From: Panorpa germanica
Taxonomy: Eukaryota; Arthropoda; Insecta; Mecoptera; Panorpidae
Direction of reading: 5' to 3'
Assembly (NCBI GenBank): GCA_963678705.1
Contig: OY783203.1
Coordinates: 24,968,535 to 25,032,534 of the forward strand
Length of the DNA stretch: 64,000 bases
In this document: one piece after another, positions 37,601 to 50,105 of the stretch
Numbering within the stretch: position 1 is the first letter of the stretch
Layout: each line of letters starts with the position of its first letter
Made by a program: the position numbers and the translations under genes
The notes under the pieces: generated by a model
Database searches by the model: none
Told to the model about the DNA's origin: nothing
What the model saw: only the letters and a program-made list of their open reading frames with translations

Positions 37601-37784
37601 ATATCGATTTACACAGATTAAATACTTTTTGTCCTTATCATTATGATTGATTTTGAATTCTTTTAAAAGTATTTACTAATTATAGTTTTAAATTTGTATA
37701 TTCTGAAATTTAGTTTAGGTAGTGGTATACATTTATAAATGTACATATAAAAATGTAGGTGTATATAAACCCATAGATACTATA

Positions 37785-37862
<78 letters not shown>

Positions 37863-38851
37863 TAAAAATTATTGCACTTTTATTGATTTAGTCGCTAAAT
37901 GAATATGATGAGTGAATATAACAGAAGACAGTGACAACTTGCAATTTAGCCAACATCAGAAAAGGCTAACTTCAAATATTGTGTTATTTATTAAAAATAT
38001 TCAGTGCAAATGAAAATCACAGAGAATATATAATATTAATACTCGGCTATCTTGCAGTGCAATTTATCGCAAAAGTAAGTAATCACAATGCAATGTCCTT
38101 GTATTCTTTCTTATCCACAATCTCTTCTTTGTCCGTGCCACTCTTAAATATTGGACAAATATCGGATATTATGTGTTGTAATGTAATGTAATATGACATC
38201 GGGAAATGACTCACTCAGAACTCAGATAATTTAAACAACTGCACTCTCTGGTTCGTTATTAAATTGACAAGAAATGGCACACACGAATAATACTCGTAAT
38301 CTACATGATACTCGTATACATATATACACAATATTACGAATATAGTGCATACTCGTACATTTGCAAATAAAAATAAATTAAATTCATAATGAACAATAGC
38401 CGGCGGATTCTGGCAGTATAGTCCAATTCATAAAAAACGAAGATTGAAAAAACAAGATTGTTCTACTCGGCTGTTTTCAACGATCTGTCGATGACAGCTT
38501 ACTTTGAAGTTTACCCCTGAGCTAATACTTGCTATCTAGTATTTTAACTAATTGTAAAAAAATATTTACCAAACATATCCACCAAGTTCGTTATGTATTT
38601 TTTTAAATTAATTTTATTAAACATCGACCTATTTCCGATGCTTAGTGTTTTCAGTTCTTATGGTGTCATAGTATCATATACTCGTATGGGACTTACATCG
38701 CTATATAAAAATTAGGATTATTTAAGCACATAATCAATTAAACTTTGATATCAACAAACATTATGCAGTTTTAGCACGTTATATATGCATAAACAAATGT
38801 AGGTTACTTTAACTTACGTAAAGTCATGCGTAAAAATATGTTACTGATAAG
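31605..38851. other. Long gene-free stretch
   Basis: No host exon recognised. It holds a forward SINE-head scrap at about 36480-36545 ('cgatcctcggaccagcgcaa'), the second SINE body type at about 38600-38775, and an AT microsatellite listed separately. Two CpG-richer patches, at about 35370-35440 (initiator-like TTCAGTG followed by ACGGCGACG) and 37060-37260 (repeated AGTGTGT and GAGAACGA-type words), could be promoters or untranslated exons, but nothing proves it. Confidence 0.4.
37786..37858. repeat. AT dinucleotide microsatellite, 73 bp
   Basis: Uninterrupted alternating T and A. It is self-complementary and able to extrude as a cruciform. It is likely to be length-polymorphic and prone to assembly error. 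Confidence 0.97.
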
Positions 38852-39737
38852 CAGAGATGTGCGTTTTTCAAATACATACATATACTTAAAATGCAAATAC
38901 AAAATAGTAAATACCTATTTTCTATTTTGTATTTAAATATCTTTTAAGAGTATAGAATTTTATATTTTATTTGATAGCTTTTACAAACCTATTTTCTATT
39001 TGGAAAATACAAAATTATTTTTTCATTTTTGTTACTTGATAGTGATAATCAGTAAATAATATTTAAAAAAAAAAACTTAAAACCCCACCAACATTAGCAC
39101 TAATTCTAATTTAAAATGATAGATGTGCCTATTATTTTATTATCCTTCCTGTTACATAAGACATCTGATTTTCGTTTACCTAAATTTGTTTATCATATTT
39201 TCTTGTTCATTATTTGGTCGAGAAAACAAGACAATCGAGAAAATCACTCCACTACATTCGTTACTGAAATATATATACATAAATATATATTATTTTGCCT
39301 ACTACCCCTACATGCGACATCCAACATTTATATATATTCATTCATAAGTTGACATTATTTGGACATGAGTGTACTAAATGTGTTGTACTTTTAACGTACA
39401 GACTAGTGCGACATAAACATGCGACACTAAAAAAACCCATACTTTTGCTATTTTTAAAAATTCTAGGTAGTACTTTTATGAAGAAAAAATGTTTCAAGAC
39501 GTTTTGAAACAATAATGTTTCAAAATGAAGTCGGTCTTTATCAAAGAGAATCCTCAGAATTATTAAAAAAAATAACATTTATATTAGTAACATAAAGAGT
39601 ATTCTATTTTCTCTAAAGTATTTTTAAAATACGTATTTTGTATTTTGTATTTAAATACTAAACTGAAATTTATTTTTTATTTTGTATTTGAAATAGGAAA
39701 ATAACGAGGTATTTGAAAGCATTTGTGCACATCTCTG
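38852..39737. mobile_element. hAT-like MITE, 886 bp, 8-bp duplication
   Basis: The ends are CAGAGATGTGC on both strands. The flanks are CTGATAAG (38844-38851) and CTGATATG (39738-39745), an 8-bp duplication with one mismatch. The subterminal arms are rich in 'aaatacaaaatag'-type words that pair with their counterparts at the other end. The interior (about 39300-39420) carries a block shared with the small MITE at 60683-60812 and with about 10545-10680. The short open frames inside are not credible genes. Confidence 0.8.
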
Positions 39738-39745
39738 CTGATATG

Positions 39746-41812
39746 TATATATATTTTGATAATAATAGTTCAAATATTACGTGAATAACAGGTAAAATAT
39801 TTATAAGTTTCTTTATGTTTATTTTTACTATAATATTAACATTTTAAGTTGGTTATTAACGGTAATGCACACTCTATAATTATTTTTACATAATATTAAT
39901 GCATTTACAGATTATATCTTCTAAAGGCTAAAGTGTCTTTCAATGTCATCTTTCAAATACTTATTTTTAGAGAAGTACTGAAAAGTTAGTTAATCAGAAA
40001 ATGTTGATCTTTTTCATTTGGAGTTAATCTTTGTCAATGGTATTTCATTATACATGATATTTACATATTAACTAAACTTCTTTACCAATAAATCTTTGAT
40101 GGAATATCAAGATTTATTGGCATCAAAACATTATCAAAGGATACGATATAGATATTTAGTTTTATCAAACTCTTTAGAAATTTTAACATTTGTATTCTTT
40201 AATAGAAAATATTTCAACATTATCATATACATTCAGTTGTATTTAGAAAGTAGGAAAATAGAAATATCTGTGGTGATCCTTAACCGTCATCGTTAGTGAG
40301 CAACTCGAATTTAGGTAAAGACATATTAGATGAAAACTTGTTGCACTCAGTAAGAACGCAAATAATTTGTAAAATCAGCTGTACTCACACTATCAACATA
40401 TATAAACATACATAAAGCATAAAGCAAACTAAACGCGGAGTCAAACTAAAAATTTCATACAAAAGATGAATATTGCCTGAATCTGTTTTAGTACACTCAT
40501 GAAATCTGTGTCTTTAAATCTGATTTAAAGGAACGTAATCGTCTACTTGTTACTAAAGTTGACAGTTTTACGATGTCTCATTAATGGGTAATACACCACT
40601 GCCTAATAAAGTAAATTATGGTAAAAATAAAACAAAGTAAATATTGCGCCCAATATTGCGTTATTACCTCTACGTTCTAGACCACTGTACCTTCTTTTTA
40701 TTGTAATACAATCTGCTTACTGGAACATTCACTTAGAATAATAATATTATACAATTTACATACGATAATCAAACTATTATTTCCCGAAAAAATAATTTTA
40801 ATTTTAAATCGAGTTTCAGTTAGATACTTCAGTTACTGTCTTTCTTGTTGTTTTCGCAGAATCCAATATTGTATTCTGTGGTTTAAATGCAAGTAGACTG
40901 AGGTGTCGGAATCGAAATGTTCATATCTCATGCTCATTTTCTAATTCAAAGACCACCAACAGAGGTAGGTAGAGGATCGTAGTGACATTCATTCTCATTT
41001 ATATTCATGTTTGTGCAATTTGCTGACACAATTTCCCTATTTAATTGTTAGATTTAGATCGGGTAATTAAATGTGTTATTGGATTGCAATATGGCATATT
41101 GAGAGTTACTCGTTTGTATTTGATATATTCAGCGCATTAAAAAATGACTGCAACATATTACGTATGCATTGGTTTTGTATAATGTTCAATTTTAATTCAT
41201 TGAATTCATATTATTTGGATGGATACAGCTTTATACTTTAAATCTCATTTAAATGCATAAAATAGTCGCCATATTACTTGCTATAAATTTATGGCTCATA
41301 TAATTATTTATTTATACCTATAATTTATAATTATATGCTTTATGTAATTGTTCATATATTCCTAGCTGTTATTGATATTCAAGTTTATCTGTTAGTGCCA
41401 TAATTTTAACTGCGTATACGACTATGAACTAAACATATAACACTTTTGTTAATGAAAATTCTGCCGGTTATCTTTGAAAACAAAGTAACTTTAAAGTACA
41501 CAATTTCACACCCTTATTATATCCTTGACAAAATAATAGTCAACATCTTTAAGGTGCTGATGCTGATTCTGCTTTCGGATTAAGTTATTGTTTCGGTAAA
41601 TTGTTTATGTCAATATGTAATTATAAACAGATTAAGAACGGTGTATAAAGAAATGCAACACTTCTAAGTGAATTTTTTTCGAAGTTAAACTCCTCAGGCT
41701 TCACTTGTCCAAAGATAGAACCTTATTAGAAGGACAACACTTCGTTAATATTTCGTTTTCATAAAGTTTCAGTGACTTTGTTTTTATGCTAAGTTTAATT
41801 TTCGTAATATAA
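39746..41812. other. AT-rich spacer, no gene supported
   Basis: Only short AT-rich open frames and no recognisable repeat. Nothing further can be said. Confidence 0.4.
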
Positions 41813-42308
41813 TTAGTTCGCACATGAGTCAACTGATTGCAAACCTTAGCTCCGAATCTTCCCGAACCGAGTGAGAAGGGAACTGTGTTGTTAGTGAGAG
41901 AACAAACGTGTATACGAGTGGGAGAAAACACACGGCACGAACAAAGCTAAACTGGTAGTCGAGCCGTGTTTGGTGACTCTATAGAATTTTTAACAATAGC
42001 ATAAGAGGGGATTTTATTGTGTCGTATTTCTATGTATGTATGTATTTAAATATTTTTAAATAGTTTTTGTGCACAGCTCTGTTCATGATGTCACCATCAA
42101 ATGCATGCAACCAAGCTTGCCCTGCGACCGAGAAACAGAGTCGCTGAAAACGTACTCAAAACCAGTTTAGTTTCGTTCATGCCGTGTGTGTTCTCTCACT
42201 CGTATACACGTTCGTTCCCTCACTAACAACACAGTTCCATTCCCATTCGGTTCGGGCAGATTCGGGGCAAAGGTTTGCAATCAGTAGCCTCATGTGCGGA
42301 AGGCCTAA
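41813..42308. mobile_element. Fold-back element, copy 1
   Basis: About 500 bp with arms of some 150 bases that are inverted copies of each other. Shared words are GCACATGAG, CTGATTGCAAACC, 'gtgttgttagtgagaga', 'cgtgtatacgagtg' and 'acacacggcacga'. Related to copies at 44.5 and 50.1 kb. The centre holds 'tttgtgcacagctctg', the reverse of a CAGAGATGTGC-like word. The target duplication is unclear here because the left end has decayed. Open frames through the arms are shadows. Confidence 0.72.
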
Positions 42309-43171
42309 ACGAACGATTTTATTACAAATCACTTTAAAACGAAAAAGTCAACCTTTCAATTTCCATGGCGCCTGTTGCAGCAGAATGACAAAAGAAACAA
42401 AGTAATATATTTTTTTGAATTCCCAAATGCATTGCTCAATTAAAAATAATATTAACTAACACACACAGGCATAGCATCAATGAAAATTATTTGACCCAAC
42501 TCTACCCTAGATCAGTAGCAAGTTGCAACGCAGAAATGAGCACGTTTGCAATCCAGTCATGCACCACGCGGACCCGTCGACAACCTTTGTTTGTGATCTT
42601 CAACAAAACAAATAAATGGACTGTTTTTCAACCTTGCTTTTTAAAAGACGTATATAATTCGTAATAATTCATGAATATTGCATTCCAGCTGTCATTCATA
42701 CATCTGTCCCTTGACAACGAAAACATTAATTATCAAACGCATTTCATGCATATTCGTATATCGTATCGTAGCCGTATTCCAATGTGCACACATTCACACA
42801 TTCACACATCCACACGCATCACACACGGCACACGGCACGGGACATTTGCAGACTCATCGTCAGAGTGGGAGCAGCAATACTCCTATGTTGGTTTTACTTT
42901 AAAACTTTCAAATTTAATGCTTTGTAATAATTTTGCGGCACCTATATATATTTATATTTTTTCTAATTACCATGTTTCTGTATGACATAGACTATTAAAG
43001 GGGACACCGAATTTTTATGCTGTCGTAATGAGTTGGCTTAAATCGAAGGCTTAAAAAATGGTGAAGCTTCATTTGAAAAAGTTCAATAGATTTTATTTTA
43101 ATTGTGTGACGATAGGCAACGATATGAATATTCATACTCATACTATTTGCTACTTGAATTATTTTCCTTAA
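42309..43171. other. Spacer, no gene supported
   Basis: Includes a C/A-rich patch at about 42780-42840 with repeated CACACATTCACA and CACGGCA words. Overlapping open frames here have no recognisable domain. Confidence 0.35.
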
Positions 43172-43741
43172 GGGGGTAGTAAGGTCAAAACGATAAAAAA
43201 GAAGCCTATTTTCAATAAATTTTTTTGACGACACAGTTAATATATAATTATTTCTATTATTACTACATTATAAAATGACATTTGAAGAATACTTTGTGAA
43301 ATTTTCGTAAATAAATGTCAAGAAATGCGACATTGACAGCGAATCTCCGCTGACGTCACAAAAAAAAGTAACATTGCGGTGCCATTCATAACTCATCACT
43401 GGATTTTCTAAAATCGAAAAACCAAAATGATTTTATTAGTTGATAAGTTTCTACAGGTAACGCTGTCGAGTTTTTCTATTTTTATTGATTATTCAATTTT
43501 TTACAGCACTATAAGTCAAAATACCGATTTTTCATGAAATAAATCAGAAACTTTGCTATTTTAAAATACGTTAAAATTAAAAAATTTAAAAGGTGAAACC
43601 AGACAGGTGAAGACTTAAAACTCTATATCTCTGCCAGTTTTATCCCATCGATTTCAAATTTTCACACAATAAACTTAATATGTTGTACAATAATGTAAAT
43701 AAATAAAAAGAAATGAAAAAAGTTGAAACCTTGCCCCCCCC
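43172..43741. mobile_element. 570-bp MITE with TTAA duplication
   Basis: Inverted ends GGGGGTAGTAAGGTCAAAAC and GGGGGGGGCAAGGTTTCAAC are flanked by TTAA on both sides (43168-43171 and 43742-43745). A TTAA target points to piggyBac-type integration, but these TIRs begin with G, not the CCC usual for piggyBac, so the superfamily stays open. No transposase is present. Confidence 0.7.
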
Positions 43742-43745
43742 TTAA

Positions 43746-44481
43746 GAAATGAATATTTTTATTAGTTACATAAAAGTTATACAAATAATATATTACTTAT
43801 AAAATTGAAAACTTGATATATATAGTATATTAGATTATATAAAACATTTTTTTAAATTACGACAATTTATGTATTTTACCACTTTTTAATGGAGATAGGT
43901 AGATACAATTAAATTTCTTGAAAATTCTTTCTTCTCTTTTAGAACTTTCTATTATGCTCATAGAAATACTACAACTTATAAATCTTTTTTTCTTTGAATG
44001 TGCAAATATAACAGATATTTTAAAAATGTATAAACAAATAATATTTTCCCACATTTTATAAAAGATAAGTAGAAACTTAATAAATTCCTTGCAAATTCTT
44101 TGTTCCTTTTTAAAAGTTTATATTTTATTCATAGAAATACAATATAGTTACAATATAACTGGCAGAAGAAATAACGCAAGAAGAGTTGAATAATATGCTA
44201 TGCTCCTTTTAATCCAACAATACTACTACAACAATACACCTGTTTACATGCATACAAGAAACAAGTTATCGTACGTATTATGTATTTACTGCTTTGAAAA
44301 TAGAAAATGGTTCAAAATTTTGGTAAAAAGAAAAATAAAATAGTTTCTGTTAATAGATCAAAATATATGTATTGATTGAAAAACCAAAATAAAGTTAAAA
44401 ACTCGATGCAGTAGACAACCGTAAAACGCAGTTAATGTTTACGCGTAGCACGAAAAGGTGTTGTAGGAAACGTATAATCTT
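43746..44481. other. AT-rich spacer
   Basis: No gene or element recognised. It contains an approximate internal duplication: 'cttgaaaattctttcttctcttt' at about 43917 and 'cttgcaaattctttgttcctttt' at about 44090 share a 5' context and are followed by similar 'catagaaatac' words. Confidence 0.4.
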
Positions 44482-44951
44482 AAACTAACAGCACATGAGG
44501 CGACTGATGGCAAACCTTAGCCCCGAATCTACCCGACCCGAATGAGAATAAAACTGTGTTGTTAGTGAGAGATCGCACGTGTATACGAGTGAGAAAAAAC
44601 ACACGGCACGAATGAAAGAAAACTGATTTAAAACTAATTTTGAGCATGGTTTGGGCGACTGTATTTGTATGTCGCGGGGCATGCTTTTGATGGTGACATC
44701 ATGAGCAGAGATGTGCACAAATATTATTCAAAAGTATTAAAATACATACATTTATACAAATATGACACAATAAAATCCCCTCGTCACGGAACACGGCTCA
44801 ACTACCAGTTTAGTTTCGTTCGTGCCGTGTGTTTTCTCTCACTCCTATATACGTTCGTTCTCTCACTAACAACACAGTTCAATTCTTATTCGGTTCGAGC
44901 AGTTTCGGGGCTAAGATTTGCAATCAGTCGCCTCATGTGCGGACGCCCTAA
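44482..44951. mobile_element. Fold-back element, copy 2
   Basis: Same family as 41813-42308, with arms carrying CGCACATGAGGCGACTGAT-type ends, but the central unique part is in the opposite orientation. The centre contains 'gacatcatgagcagagatgtg', that is, a CAGAGATGTGC word like the end of the hAT element at 38852. Both outermost flanks contain ATAATCTTA in inverted orientation. The two minus/plus open frames are arm shadows. Confidence 0.72.
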
Positions 44952-45009
44952 GATTATAGGTTTATGAATTATTTCATTTCTAAACAACATTCATGCACAT
45001 GTATATGTA

Positions 45010-46507
45010 CACATGGGCTGAAAAGTCTCGGGCCTAACAAAGAAAACACAGTTTTTTTGGTTCAAAATTAGCTTTATTCATCAACGTAATGTCCATCAAG
45101 AGCAACGCAATCATTCCAGCGCCGCTCTAACATTTCAATACCACTTTTGTAGAACGATTTATCTTTTGCCTCAAAATAGGCCTCTGTTTCAGCGATAACC
45201 TCTTCATTCGTGCGAAATTTCTTACCGGCGAGCATTTTTTTCAGGTCTGCGAACAGGCAGTAGTCGCTGGGAGCCAAATCTGGCAAATACGGTGGATGTG
45301 GGAGCAATTCGAAGTTCAATTCATGTAGTTTTGCCATTGTTTTGATTGACTTGTGACACGGTGCGTTGATGAAACAAAATTTTTTTCTTTGCCATATGCG
45401 GTCGTTTCTTTGCAATTTCGGCCTTCAAAAGCTCCAATAACGCTATATAATAGTCACTGTTAATGGTATTTCCTTTCTCAAGATAGTCGATGAATATTAC
45501 ACCACGCACATCCCAAAACCGAGGCCATAATCTTTCCAGCCGATTGTTGTGCTTTCGGGCGCTTTGGACGAGGTTCACCAGTTGCTGTCCACTCAGATGA
45601 CGATCGTTTTGATTCCGGAGTGAAGTGATGGATCCATGTTTCATCCATTGTCACATATCGACGCAAAAATTCCGGTTTGTTACGTTTAAACATGGCCAAA
45701 CACTGCTCAGAATCATCAACACGTTCTCGTTTTTGGTCAACAGTAAGCAAACGCGGCCGCACCCACTTTGAACAGACCTTTCTCATAGTCAAATGCTCAT
45801 GCAATATAAAGCCAACACGTTCTTTTGATATCTTTACGATGTCAGCTAACTCACGCAACTTTTCGATCATTCAAAACGATTTTGTGGATTTTTTTTATGT
45901 TTTCTGGTGTTACCGCCTTATTTGTACGTCCACTGCGTTCTGCATCATCGGTGTCTCTACGACCACGTTTGAAGTCAGCAAACCAACATTTTATTGTTGT
46001 TTCTGATGGAGCGGAGTCCCCATAACACTTTTCAAGCCATTGCTTCGCTTGAACGGTATTTTTTCCCACCAAGAAGCAGTGTAAAATTAAAACACGAAAT
46101 TGTTTTTGATGAGCACAATAACTCACAAACTACTGAATAGAATATCATGAAATTTTAACAGCTGTCTTTTGAAGGTTAGTATTAACTGAAAAATAGGTGA
46201 CTGTCCAGCGCCATCCGTCACGCCTCTACAGACGAATAGACGACATAACTAAGAACTGTATAATCGTTCATTCCTACAGCATCTAGCAACCAGCACGGAC
46301 CTCTAGATATTACAACGACACGTTTTAAAACAGACTACCATAGGGTTTTTGTAATCATTGACTTGTTAAAATAATAATAATTAACTTTAAAATTCTGTTA
46401 AGAACACACTTGATTTGTTTTAATAAATATAGTAGTCAAAGATAACTACAACTGCAATAAAACTAGCGCCATCTATGTGTTAGGCCCGGGACTTTTCAGC
46501 CCATGTG
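45010..46507 (-). mobile_element. Mariner element, near full length
   Basis: The terminal inverted repeats are 29 bp each (45010-45038 and 46479-46507) with one mismatch; the outer 12 bases are CACATGGGCTGA. TA precedes the left end directly, and on the right TA lies one base further out (CTA), consistent with a TA target duplication plus a small change. The transposase lies on the minus strand and is broken. Length (1.5 kb) and TIR size fit a mariner. Confidence 0.9.
45074..46126 (-). pseudogene. Mariner transposase, frameshifted
   Basis: A cut-and-paste DNA transposase of the mariner family is recognisable over its whole length. It has an N-terminal helix-turn-helix ('FLVGKNTVQAKQWLEKCYGD', from 46126), then 'TIKCWFADFKRGRRDTDDAE', the linker 'EHLTMRKVCSKWVRPRLLT' and the first catalytic block 'YVTMDETWIHH' (Asp present). 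The third block is 'PDLAPSDYCLF' (Asp present), and the C-terminus 'ALDGHYVDE' ends at 45074. Frame changes occur near 45855-45865, 45485-45510 and 45375-45390. At the last, where mariner proteins read 'FHQDNAPCH', bases including the second catalytic Asp codon are gone. The copy is therefore dead in two ways. Confidence 0.9.
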
Positions 46508-48521
46508 CTATATGTAATAGCTGACTGTGCTATATGTCCATTGTTCAGCACAAAAAGCAGAAGCGCGTTGAATTGGTAAATGAAGCGTGGAAAAAAAGGA
46601 AAACAGAAGGGAACACGTAAATAGGACTAGCGGTATCTGTATGTTTTCTCATATAATTGTGTAGCATCGCCAGTATGTCTACGAAACTTGCTTCAAACAG
46701 CAATTTGGCCTTAAATAAATGGGTATGTTATACCTCCCGCTTCCTTTTTCTTTTATGTTTACATTATATAATTATCCCGGTGATGTCTGCTGACTAATCG
46801 ACATTAATCGTAAGAAAGCTTCAGGAAAAGAAGCTGAATGTTTCTAGTTCCTGTAATAATATTTACGAACATTATTCTGACTATTTCTTATTTATATTTT
46901 AACCTGATATCGAATTAGGTTCAATTCAATTCACTCGCCGATGTTCGTTTCAAAAGTGCTTCTGACAAGAAATAGGCCGTTAGCTGTTAGCTGTTAGCCG
47001 TTGGCGTGTAACCTCATCTCCATTTTACCCAAATACGAATACGAGTATATTCCCAGTTATTAAAGTATATTAAATGTTTTAAAAATGAAAGGAAAAATTC
47101 TTTATTAATCAGGTTATTCTCCTGACCCTCTTGTTTGTGGTTATTTTAGGGCTTCGTGTTTTTTGTTTACGCTAGGCTATGCTTTGCTTTGCGTCGTGTT
47201 GTATTGCTCCCGTTCGCTCCCCCTCTCATTCCCCGATCCCATCTGTGCCCGTATCGTGACTTGTGATTACATACTGAACACGAATTAGGTAATAAAATAT
47301 TTAATTTGATATATTTATTTAGTAGGTCGCGTTATTTCGAAGTCTGGAAAGATTTTATAATAGTCAATAACATAGACTTCCCTGCCTCCTCCTACTCAAT
47401 TCTCCCCCTGCACTCCTTCTTAATGCTTTACGCTTATTAATTGTTAACCAAGGACACAACAAATAATTATTTAAAAAGAAAATATATTTTTATATTATAC
47501 ATTTATGTTATATGTTACATTTTTTGTCAACAATTCCAGTATTCAATTCCAGTAATTCAATGTACGTATTAATATGTATACGTTTGTATACAAGGATTTT
47601 ATGCCTGTTTTAATAAATCTAAATTCCAAACCTCAAAATCTTACCTCAAATTCATTCCGCTAAACACAAAATATTACCTAGCTCTTGTCCAACGGAAAGC
47701 CTTGAATTTCCCTAATTACGCCACCGATTTTAGGCTGTGATTTGTGAACTTTATTAAAATTTACTATTACTTTTACCGAATAAAATTAGGAGCGGTTTTC
47801 CAATACTTACTAACTGGAATAACCATAGATATTACTTTAAATGTAATATGCTACTACCTAACAATATTTATGGTAATCTAACAGTAACAAAAAGGTATTT
47901 ATGTTATGTTTCAAAAGCCCTAATATACGAAACTGCATTTACAAGTATTATTTATTATCCTTTGCTTTCTAGTGCACAAACTGATTCTTTCCTTTTCAAA
48001 AACTTCTCTTGTAGTCAAACCCGACAGGTTTGTTTGTTTGTTTTCATAATGTCCGATTGATTTCATAATGAATCTTCTCATCTGAAAAGACAGAAAAGTT
48101 TTTAACAACACGAGTGCTTTTACTCCATTTTTTCATTTCATTGCACTTATCTATTTACCTGCTCATTCAATAAATGTTTACGACAGTCTATCAAATAATA
48201 TATAATACATCGGGATAGTATTTCCAATAACAATATCTGATTATCACCTAATTCGCCACAATTGTCGACAAATTTCGTAGGGCTTGCACCGGCAGAAAGC
48301 TCCTCCCACTTAACCGCCCATACGCACATACTCGTAGACGCGTAGAGAATGGCCATATTTACTACGGCGTAGTACGCGAGTTGTACGCGTAGTAGTAGTA
48401 AATCGAATCTAGAAACACTTAATTTAACGACTCTGTAACAATAATATGTATTGAAAAGTAAATATTCTCTGAAATCAAGTAGAAAGAAAAATTTGTTGAA
48501 AAGTATGGATTTAATGTTTAA
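46508..48521. other. Spacer upstream of MITE cluster
   Basis: No gene supported. A short tandem AGCTGTT repeat (GTTAGCTGTTAGCTGTTAGC) lies at about 46979-46998. GC-richer patches at about 47160-47280 (CTTTGCTTTGCG, CTCCCGTTCGCTCCCCCTC) and 48290-48410 (TACGCGAGTTGTACGCGTAG) are possible regulatory DNA for the gene at 50.8 kb, but carry no decisive motif. Confidence 0.35.
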
Positions 48522-49164
48522 GGCCTGTCTCAGTATGGGACCGTATTTAAGCGACGGCGTATTTGGACGTAAATCGGCGGATTGGATGAGCTACAAGGCA
48601 AATCGCCTATGTGTGTCACAGATGTCTGTAGTCGTGTATTAGGGGGTGTATTGGAGTTCTTTAGCACTTATATAATTTATCATGAGAGCAAACTTTAAAT
48701 TTAATTTTTATCGATACACTACTGGCATTAAAGGGACTTTAGCATTTATTATATATCTGAGTTCTGGTTGGCTCTCTTTCTTGAATTCAAAGAATTAATT
48801 TTTCGGTGTCCATGATTCACTGAAATACAAACATAAACTGAAGCATGCTGAACATACTCGTCAGAAGCGATGTCGCCGATAGAACCGAAAAGATCCGTAT
48901 TACAGCGTAACAACAAGCGATCTTAGGTATCCCCTCCAGTCTGAGGCGGCTGTTTGCATTTACAAAGGTTCGGATAGGATATCGTTGTAGTAGTGGTAAC
49001 GCTTGGATAAAATTCGCCTTTATACGGTTCTAATGTGCGAGGTAGTGCCGCCCGTATTCGGACGGCTTTGTAGCTTGCAGTCTGAGAGGTCCAGAGAGTT
49101 CTCATTACATTTACAGGGCTCCGGCAGAAATTCGCTTAAATACGGTGCCATACTGAGACAGACC
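48522..49164. mobile_element. MITE with GGYCTGTCTCAG ends, TAA duplication
   Basis: The ends are GGCCTGTCTCAGTATGG and, on the other strand, GGTCTGTCTCAGTATGG, with pairing continuing through 'CCGTATTTAAGCG'. TAA lies at 48519-48521 and again at 49165-49167, a 3-bp duplication fitting PIF/Harbinger. Its right-hand duplication was then used as the target by the next element. At 643 bp it has no transposase. Confidence 0.75.
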
Positions 49165-49166
49165 TA

Positions 49167-49920
49167 AGGAGGTACAGGACGTATACGTAAATGATGAAAA
49201 CGTCGTGAAACTTGGAGGGTCAATACAAATAGTTAAAATACATGCGTCTCAAAATTTTAGAGACCTAGGGTTCATAGTTTTCTTTTTATACATGATTAAA
49301 AATAGTCATTTTCCATACAAATCATAATTTTTAGCTCAATTTCACCACATAATATATCTTTTAACCATAAAAAAATGGTGACACGGGTTTCAAAAACTAG
49401 GCGTATATAAAAGAATCTTTATGTAACTATTGCAAAAAGAAAATTATCAAAAGGATACCTATTTTCGAAAATATTTAAATAAAACCAGTAAGAAACAGTA
49501 AATGTGGGTTATGAGCCGGCAACGTTGCAAATGCCAATTTGAGCGGGAACTTCAAAATCTGAATAAATATTATATAAAATATAGCAATTTATTTGTCAAA
49601 GAACCAAATCTCGCAGGCGTCAACACACATAAATTTACAACGTTGCCAAATTTATTATTCCTTTTTCAAAATATTTAATTTGAATTTAAATTGAATTAAT
49701 ATAAATTTGATATTAATTATAGGTAATTTTTCATTTATTAAACTATTATATGCATAAAAAAATCATTTTAACAAGCAAAAAGCAGTTTAATAGGGAATTG
49801 AAAAATTGTTTTTCAAAGGTACAGTCCCAATATTTGCTCGTTCCTCATGTACTTCGTATTTTGCATTTCGTATTACCGAGAGATAAACTTCTTGCATTGA
49901 CGGTACGTCCTGGACCTCCT
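49167..49920. mobile_element. 754-bp Tc1/mariner-type MITE, copy 1
   Basis: The terminal repeats are AGGAGGTACAGGACGTA and, on the other strand, AGGAGGTCCAGGACGTACCG, flanked by TA (49165-49166 and 49921-49922). A second copy in opposite orientation begins at 63296. The interiors align along the whole length, including GCCGGCAACGTTGCAAATGC and a GAGCGGGAA block. No coding capacity. The TA target is the basis for the superfamily suggestion. Confidence 0.8.
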
Positions 49921-50105
49921 TAAGTGAAATAAGAAGACTTTATTATTTAGAATATATTTAATAATCATTTATTTATTTTTCCTAAATTTTGGCCCTTTCA
50001 GTTTGTAAAATAACTCAGCACAGTTCAGGTAAAAGCTAGACTACAGGGTGGGATAAAAAGTTCAGTTTGCGATAATAAGTACCTAATAAGAAACGCTGAG
50101 TTATT

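Noticed and set aside
42184-42985. Several overlapping plus-strand frames, including one of 104 codons
   Set aside because: They lie in a fold-back arm or a CA-rich patch, with no recognisable domain and no splice support.
45677-46025. Plus-strand open frames of 109 and 66 codons
   Set aside because: They are antisense shadows of the mariner transposase.
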